Assembly (NCBI GenBank): GCA_037126765.1
Contig: JBBCBC010000035.1
Location: 1,612,001 to 1,676,000, forward strand
Source: Stenogyne calaminthoides
Lineage: Eukaryota; Streptophyta; Magnoliopsida; Lamiales; Lamiaceae
Length of the DNA stretch: 64,000 nucleotides
Direction of reading: 5' to 3'
In this document: one piece after another, positions 57,321 to 64,000 of the stretch
Position numbering within the stretch: the stretch's first letter is position 1
Layout of the letters: each line of letters starts with the position of its first letter
Made by a program: the position numbers and the translations under genes
Notes under the pieces: generated by a model
Databases searched by the model: none
Told to the model about the DNA's origin: nothing
Seen by the model: the letters and a program-made list of their open reading frames with translations, nothing else

Positions 57321-60300
57321 ATGGAATCGTCAATTGTGTTATTGGAAACTTATGACTATGCTTTTATGCTCAAAAATGTCATTGATGAAAAGTATGTCAT
57401 TTTCAATACCACAAATGATCCAGAATCAAGGGAGATACTAGAATGCTTAAGAGCCTGTGGACTTGATCAATTTTGCTATCGCCATCAGGAAACTGTCCAT
57501 ATGTTTGAATCGTTGGAATTCCTAAGAAGACTTAAGGAGACGGACAACAAAGAACTATTCTCATTCGTTGGAAGGACAAGGATCTATGTCTCCAACGATG
57601 ATCTCAGAAGAATCTTTGGTCTTCAAATGGGCAAGAAATACCCTGATGAGTTCACTGCTGGGATGTCAGATAAGGAGTATCTGCAGAAAGTGTTGTTGAG
57701 ACCTGGGAACATCAACCAGCTCACACATGTCAAAGTTCCCTACCTTCGAAGGAAGTATAAACTGCTTCTCGAAATTGTCTCGAAAGTCATTCTTGGGATC
57801 TCTTTCAGCCCAGATGCTCTAACCCAGCAAAAACAGCATGTTATGGCCGCAATCATTGAGAAGGCCCCAGATATGAACTGGATGGGGTTATTCAAGCATC
57901 TTTTGCTGCAGGAAACTGATAAGTTTGCCACAGATGAAGAAAATCAAGTGAAGCTGACCAAGAATATCAGTAATATTCACAAGGTGTCTATAATTTTGGC
58001 TGATAAGCTTCCCAGAGACTATCCTTGGTCACAAAATGGGCGGAAGCAATATGTGGAGAAATTTAAAGCCTTGCTTTACAAGGATGAGGCACTATCTGGA
58101 TTACCTGATGATGATCTAACACCATATGTGCCGAAGCCTAAAAATCCTGAAGGCAAAGCTCCATCAAAGAGAGGAACGAGAAAGAGGAAGCAGGCTGTGA
58201 GTAAGCCTTCTGATGCAGGTGCGAAACGTCAGAAAACACTTACTACAATGCTGCCTAAGAAGGCTGGTATGCCATCTGGAGGTCTTCAAGATGAAGGAAG
58301 TGATGTTGAAATTCTGGAATAAGGCGAAGATCAACCTGAAGAATCAGGTCGAGAGTTAATGCTGGTGGAAAACCCAGTTCAGGTGGAAACCCGAGGAGCT
58401 GATGTACAACCTGAAGAGAATCAGTCTGATTCCGAACCATCAGACTCAGCCCACATAAGTTCTCTTTTCAGAGGGCATGAAACCACCTACTGCCCCACTT
58501 CACCCACCTCCTCTTCAAAATCACCTTCACCTGAACCCTTAACAAGAAACCCATCACCCTCACCCGAACCATCAACCAGACAACCACCTTCAACTGAACC
58601 TTCAACCGGGAAACCGTTTACCCCTTCTCCCTCTCGAACCCCCTCTCCAAAAATAACTTCAACCACATCAGAACCACAGCCCGATCAACCTTCAACCAGT
58701 CAACCAGAAAATCCTCCACCTCCTCCTGAATCTTCTCAGTTAAATCCACCTGTTTCGGAAGTTGTTCAGGAACCTGTTTAAGAAATCATTCAGGAACTTG
58801 TTCCAACACCTGTTCTGGAACTCACTCAGAAGGAGCAAGATGTTGCTGAGAACGAAGACATGTATGTCTCCATGTCTCACAACCCCTTCAACAAGAAGAC
58901 CCTCCTCGAATCACCTGTACAAGAACACTCTACGGTGTATTTTCTACGGCGATAGGTGAATGCCTATCTGGACGAGCACTTTCCTGAACTAATCGATCAT
59001 ATTGGATCAGACAGCAGATGGAGGAGATAGTATTCTGGAGGAACATCAGACTCAAGGATATTGAAGACTTCCTAATTTTAATGAATGCCTTGGAGTCTGA
59101 TTACTTTGTTGACCTGGAGAAGAAGGCGAAGCAGAATGCCGGTGTATCCAGCGTAGCCGAATTGGCTACAGATGCTGATATCAGATGGCTGGTGCACCAG
59201 AAGCTGGGTATTTCTGATGAAAGTGATGATACTTATGCTTATACTGAGTATGAGCAACCTGCATATGAACCAGGTATGGGTGCTGCAGATGAGACCCAGC
59301 CAGGCGAGGCTTCAACATCTGGTCAGACTACTGTGCTAAGTGCTGATACCCTAGATCTAATTACTGCAAAAATACAAGATGGGGTAAAAGCGTCAGTTGA
59401 TACACAATTTACGACTCTTGCTGCAAATCTGATGCAAAAATTTGAAGAAGCACAGAGCAACCTGATTGACAAAGAGAGAAAGTTAACTGTTGACCAGATC
59501 TCAAACCTGGTTGACAGTGAGAGGAAGTAAACAGTCGAGAAGATCACACATATGCACGATTCTATTCTCGAATCTGTAACGAAACGAATTGACCCTCTTG
59601 CTGACAAGATGAGGATCCAGACTGATATGCTTGGAGAGACGTAGGTTCTCTTGGAAAGTGTCTGGGGATCCTTGGAACGGACAAATTCGTGTCTGGACAA
59701 TAGCAGAAAAAGATTTGATCAATCTATTACTCAAGCCAAGAAAGTTATTGAATCTGGATTAAATAGGTTCCTGGGTACTGCAACTACTTCTGCAAATGTT
59801 TAGATCACTCCTCTTGCTGTGGAAGAACTTAAGGAGGAGATAACAAGTCAATTTCAGGCCTTGAATCTCAAGCTGTCACACCTTTTTGATACAACCAAAA
59901 AGGGGGAAGAACAAGATAAAGAAAAACAGATGCAGACGGAAAAACAGTTGTAGATGGTATCTGTTTATTTACCAGAAGTCACCCATTCTGGTTTACCTGA
60001 GGTCACTCCGTCTGATGCCACTCCTTCTGAAGTTACCCATTCTGAAATCGCTCCTACTGCTGAACTAAAACAATTTGTGGATCAATACAGCAAGGAGATC
60101 GAGGCTCAGGAAAAAGAAATCAATGAGCAGAAGACAGCCCTATCTGAAGTTGTTACCAGGGTGGATAAGGAGATCGAGGCTTAGGGAAAAGAAATCAATG
60201 AGCAGAAGACAGCCCTGTCTGAAGTTGTTGCCAGGGTGGACAAGATTGAAGACTTCTCGTCAACTGCATAGAAAAGATTTGATCAGGAGGATCAGGCGAA

Positions 60301-60997
60301 AAGTCTCGAGTTGGCAAAGAAGCTGCTGAGAGAAGAAGACATTGTGGAAGAAAGACAACTGCGGAAAGGCAAGCAAGCTAAGAAGCAAATCAAGAAGCCA
60401 ATCGTCACCCAGACATCAGATGCTGATAAAGAAGAACAACTGATGAGGCGTGGGGTCATTGAAGCAGCTATCAAGAAGAAGAAGCTTGCTGAAGCTGCAG
60501 GCCTGGACCGAAGATATGTCAAAAGGAAATCTAAGATGGCAGCAGAAGCAGAAGAAGTAGATTGGGAAGAGAGAGCTTTCCCTGCGGAAGTTCAAAGCAT
60601 TCTGGTGGCCAGACGAGACTTGCTTCCTGAATGGACAAGGATTAAAATCGACTGGCTGAGTGATGTCTACATTATTCAGAAGATACCAGAACATTCCGAT
60701 CAGGGTGAATTTGATGCTGAGTGTCAAAACTGGCTGGAGATCAAACACCCCAGATTCTTTAAAGTGGTGATGCATGAAGGAAAAATCATGACATTAACTC
60801 CTTCTGCACCCAAATTTCAGACAATGATTCCACCACTCAAAGCTGATAACTCTCTTGACCCAATTTGATTCAAACAGCTCTTCTATGATTTTGCTAAGAG
60901 AGGAGACATTATTGAGAGTGAAAGATTGGAGGCCTTGCTGCAGAGAATGTACAAGATTTTCAACATTCCAGAAAATCTTCAGAAGTTTGATTATTGA
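57321..60997 (+). pseudogene. Sire-2 env-like gene
   Basis: Starts MESSIVLLETYDYAF at 57321. Frame one runs 57321-58955 with stops at 58320 (TAA), 58779 (TAA) and 58953 (TAG). After an indel near 59005, frame two runs 59018-60997 with stops at 59528, 59642, 59801, 59951, 60182, 60269 and 60866. Regions: N-terminal domain of about 270 residues (FVGRTRIYVSNDDLRRIFGL; LRRKYKLLLEIVSKVILG; HVMAAI), bipartite basic patch (KRGTRKRKQ), Ser/Pro-rich stretch (58480-58760), acidic region, long coiled coil with a duplicated 25-residue unit, basic region, and a C-terminal block (DLLPEWTRIKIDWLSDVYII). It would be roughly 1,200 residues. No signal peptide or membrane helix seen, so the envelope label follows from position only. 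Confidence 0.8.
60092..60241 (+). repeat. 75-bp tandem duplication in the Sire-2 env-like coiled coil
   Basis: Two copies starting GGAGATCGAGGCT, encoding 25 residues each (EINEQKTALSEVV core). Copy one has GCTCAGG and copy two GCTTAGG at the same place: a C-to-T change turning CAG into the stop TAG at 60182. Confidence 0.9.
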
Positions 60998-61184
60998 AGG
61001 AATCAGAAGATGTCTTAGATCAGGTGATAGGTAAATTTTGTACATGTAATCTTCATCTCTTATATATAAAACAAGTTACCTTTCTGATCTTAAGACAACA
61101 TCTCATTGTCTTCTGATTTCTGTTGTTTATGTTTTTACATTTCGCATGGTTATCTGTTTTTCTGATTATATGTTTTGGTTCCAT
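60998..61184 (+). other. Sire-2 non-coding 3' region
   Basis: AT-rich, no gene. It holds the segment TAAGACAACATCTCATTGTC, similar in layout to the Sire-1 3' region, then leads to the polypurine tract. Confidence 0.55.
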
Positions 61185-61199
61185 CAAAAAGGGGAAAAT
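61185..61199 (+). other. Polypurine tract of Sire-2
   Basis: AAAAAGGGGAAAAT directly before TGTTGGGAAA. A similar run (AAAAAGGGGGAAGAA) occurs inside the env-like coding region near 59899. Confidence 0.88.
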
Positions 61200-62660
61200 T
61201 GTTGGGAAATTTGTATTTAGTTTTGATGGAAGTTCCAAAATAGTTTGTAATATGACCAGTCAGACCTGTTAGCTGACTAATGTTTTAGAATCAGGTTAGG
61301 ATGACCCGCTGAAATGTATAGACAGCTGATGTATAAGGTAGGTCACATATTGAGGGGGAACTCAATATGTATAGGTCAGGTCAGAAGACCAGTTGAGATC
61401 AGAAGACTACCAGAAGATCAAGATCCAGACCAGAAGACCTACATCAGTCGAGTCTACTAGTTGAAGCTAAGACAACTGGCATCAGAAGACTCTATCAGGT
61501 AGACTGATCAGTTGTAACTGATCAGGTCAGCTCACACCAGGTGTCAACTAATGTTTCACCAAGTTATACGTTGTTGATCTGAACAAGAAGAATGCCAACT
61601 TTAGTTGGTGAACAAACTCTGACATGCTGTACTTGTTAACCAATGAGAACAAGACACGTATGACCTGAGCTGACACTGCGGATTTTGGCGCTGCATAGTC
61701 AAACGGCTAGAAAAATGACATACACGCTTTCGTCCATGCCGTTCCTGGAAGCACGTCACATCAAATCCTGCAAACCTACCAAATATAGCCGAAAATTCAA
61801 ATTGCTCTCTAACGGCTCTTTGATTTCGAGGTCTATAAATATGGGATTACTCTTCGAAGTGAAAACACGGAAATTATCAAGAAGCTCATACTATAGCAAA
61901 ATTTCCCCACGAAGAACAGAACCTTGAAGATTATTTTCTAAGTGTTCATCCCATAGTTCTTAGCACAGAAATCTTATCCTCTAGCTGTTAGGCTACTTAA
62001 ATACTAGGATAGATTTCAAAGTTGGAACAAACAACAAATTTTACCCAAAACCCAAAGTTAGGTTAAGTTTGTTTAGCAAGATTTCAGACTAGGGTTTCTA
62101 GTTCTGATTTCTGGGATCGGTTGAGTGAGAGCTCTATAAATATCTGTTGTTGTAATGTGTTGGACTAACACAATAATCTAAGTCCAGTTGGTTAAGTTGG
62201 TGCCCCTTGTGATAGGGAAGAGTGGACGTAGGACTGGTTGTCCGAACCACTATAAATCTTGTGTGCATTTACCTGTTTGATTAACTACTTTACACTATTG
62301 CACACAACTTGAGTAAATCTGCATACATATTCTGAGTTAAGATCAGCTAGCACCAAGCTACTGATCTGATCAGTTTGACTCCATAGTCATCTGATTGAAA
62401 ATAGCTTCGGAATCTGATTTGTTATAAACTGGTTTTTCACACGGGTTTAAACTAGCTTCCACACAATCAGTTAAACTGATAGACACCGAACTGATCTGCC
62501 CTCAGGCGATCAGTAAGTTGGATATCAGTCCAAACTGATTCACTTGCACTCTGATCAGGCAAACTGCAATCACACCTGATCTGCACGAAAAAGTTTTCAG
62601 AAGTCTATTCACCCCTCCCCTCTAGACTTCTGCCCTCACAAAACCCGTTCCGGACCTACA
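61200..62660 (+). repeat. Sire-2 3' LTR
   Basis: 1.46 kb, same ends as 25294-26720. TATA box TATAAATA at 61834-61841. GAGTGGACGTAGGA...CCGAACCACTATAA at 62217-62252. It has about 40 bases near 62015-62055 that the 5' LTR lacks. Confidence 0.93.
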
Positions 62661-63100
62661 ATAGGAGTTAATCTCCAATCAGCAAGATACACATTTCCTT
62701 TTCTAGTACCAGTCAGTAATATTTGTTGTGAAACATTGTCTTTCACATAACATAAGTTCTTTGAGAACTCAACACTAAATCCCTTATCACAGAATTGACT
62801 GATAGAAAAAAAGTTATGCTTTAAACCAGACACATAAGATACACCATGGATATGAACAGTATCCATTTCAAGTGTTCCATATCCTTCAGTCTGTCCTCTG
62901 GAGTTATCTCCAAAAGTTATCTGAGGGCCTTTCTGTTCAACATAGTCAGTGAGCAGGTATTTGTATCCTGTCATGTGTCTTGAACATCCACTGTCCAGAT
63001 ACCATGCAGCAGGTGCAATTTTATCTCCACTCATCAGAGCTATATTGTCTTCATTTAGCTCAGTGCCCAACTCCATCACCTGAAATAAAATCAGGCTTTA
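62661..63100 (-). pseudogene. pol: Sire-1e protease
   Basis: Minus strand, open 62636-63079. It starts MMELGTELNEDNIALMSG and has the catalytic WYLDSGCSRHMTGYK, ITFGDNSRGQTEGYGTLE and ISQFCDKGFSVEFSKN, ending GNVYLADWR at the Sire-2 insertion. It continues into the integrase at 25293. The intact DSG protease motif makes it the best-preserved Sire-1 protease here. Confidence 0.9.
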
Positions 63101-64000
63101 GGTACCCATTTGGTGTAGGGTCCTACCATGTTAGATGTACCTTTTGGAATCCAAATCTGCCTCACAACTCTAATTACTTTAGAGTGGCTAATTTATCTTC
63201 CATAAACATCTACATGCACTTTCACCACTCTTGGTGCCTTAGCAGTATCCTGTGTATGAGTGTCAGCCTTAGCATGAACATGAGCCTTAGAGTTCTTCTT
63301 GGGTTCAGGCCTCTTGTTCAGATGCTTTGGCCTTGGTGCAACTGGTCTAGGTTTCTGCTGACTTGGGTTCAGAGGACCTTTACCCTTAGGCAAGTGGGGT
63401 TTGGGTCTTCTGTACTGAAATTGATGTCTTTCAGTATTCTGAGGACTTGGTCTTTTCAGTTGAGAATATCTCTGCTGAGTGTTTCTCTTCTAAAAATTCC
63501 TCTGATGGTTCAGTGCCGATTTCTTCAGGTTGGTATTCTTAGCCTGAGGCTTCAAAAAATCTTGGCTTTGAGGATTTCCCTCTTGAGTGTTAGGGGGTTT
63601 CTAGCCTTTTTTCCTTAGGTTTGGGCTTTCCACTTTGAACCTTCAGGTTCTCTGAAACCATAGGTCCTTTACCCTTGTCTAAAATTCGTGGTTGTTCTTC
63701 AATAAGAAGATTAGTACGAACCGCGGGTTTAACAAAAACCATCTTAGTGCCACTAGTTGAAGCAGCATTAAGTTGAGCTTGTGAAGTTCCCCCTGGATTA
63801 TAGCCTAATCCAGCTTTTATAGTTGCAGGTCTTTGATAACTCTGAATTTCATCTATTGCACTAGATGTAGAATTCAATAGAGCTAACTTTCTCCGCGGAC
63901 TATCTTCACATTTCTTTAGAGTTTCATGTTTCTCAAAGAGGTCATTGAATTCAGTTTTGATTAGCTTATTTTCTTCAGTGGATTTCTCTAATTTTTCATT
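63101..64000 (-). pseudogene. gag: Sire-1e gag C-terminal part and basic linker
   Basis: Minus strand, entering from beyond the window end. It holds the coiled-coil end of gag, then AIDEIQSYQRPATIKAGLGY (63590-63877), and the Lys/Pro-rich linker with VDVYGR at 63193. Stops occur near 63600, 63490 and 63190. Very similar to Sire-1c and Sire-1d, so Sire-1e is an older member of the same family. Confidence 0.87.

Larger units (their letters stand above)
25294..62660 (+). mobile_element. Sire-2 Sirevirus-like retrotransposon with two nested Sire-1 elements
   Basis: Outer ends TGTTGGGAAATTTG and GACCTACA, flanked by perfect ATAGG repeats at 25289-25293 and 62661-62665. The span is 37.4 kb. Without Sire-1c and Sire-1d it is about 15.2 kb, long even for a Sirevirus. 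Order: LTR, primer-binding site, gag, protease [Sire-1c], integrase, RT [Sire-1d], RT, RNase H, 2.5-kb spacer, env-like gene, polypurine tract, LTR. In about 230 aligned bases near the LTR starts I count about 8 substitutions between the two LTRs, suggesting a fairly recent insertion. All reading frames now carry stops. Confidence 0.93.

Noticed and set aside
57321..58322. Host single-copy gene
   Set aside because: It starts well and has a candidate intron, but it lies between Sire-2 RNase H and the Sire-2 polypurine tract, and its N-terminal domain matches the Sire-1 env-like gene.
59528..60271. Possible programmed readthrough of TAG codons in the Sire-2 env-like frame
   Set aside because: There are too many stops at scattered places, and one duplicated unit has CAG where its twin has TAG. 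Decay fits better than recoding.

Overview
This window is repeat DNA from a flowering plant nuclear genome. It is AT-rich, with long LTR retrotransposons nested inside one another, tRNA-type primer-binding sites, plant TATA boxes and 5-bp target-site duplications (TSDs). The species cannot be fixed from the sequence. I see no host gene, tRNA, rRNA or CRISPR array. All recognisable coding sequence is Ty1/copia gag, pol or envelope-like, and nearly all of it is broken by stops, frameshifts or deletions.

Local family labels used here: Sire-1 and Sire-2 are Sirevirus-like (SIRE/Maximus lineage) copia elements with long LTRs, a large gag with a CCHC knuckle, and a long envelope-like (env-like) gene between pol and the 3' LTR. 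Sire-3 is known here only from two solo LTRs. Cop-1 and Cop-2 are other copia families.

Layout. 1-2953: start of a minus-strand Sire-1 copy (Sire-1a). 2954-5855: GC-rich leader split by a Cop-1 solo LTR. 5856-10241: Cop-2 LTRs in opposite orientations around a copia pol fragment. 10242-12582: two Cop-1 LTR fragments tail to tail. 12583-23328: rest of a minus-strand Cop-1 element, interrupted by a Sire-1 solo LTR (14516-16525) and a Sire-3 solo LTR (17141-18633, TSD GGCTC). 23329-25293 and 62661-64000: two parts of one minus-strand Sire-1 element (Sire-1e), split by a plus-strand Sire-2 element (25294-62660, TSD ATAGG). Sire-2 carries two Sire-1 insertions, Sire-1c (29651-40386, minus, TSD TAGAG) and Sire-1d (42273-53705, plus, TSD GTATG). 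Sire-1d itself carries a Sire-3 solo LTR (46925-48585, TSD CTTTG). The nest is therefore four levels deep.

The most interesting content is the env-like gene, present three times (Sire-1c, Sire-1d, Sire-2). The Sire-1 and Sire-2 versions share a recognisable N-terminal domain. Each has what looks like its own upstream promoter or 5' UTR, and the Sire-2 copy has a candidate intron directly before its ATG. In both Sire-1 copies a 15-nt palindrome repeated at exactly 28-bp spacing lies upstream of that promoter. Sire-1c keeps gag and env-like but has lost nearly all of pol. Many stops in the env-like frames are TAG where a CAG glutamine codon is expected, as methylated CHG decay would produce.
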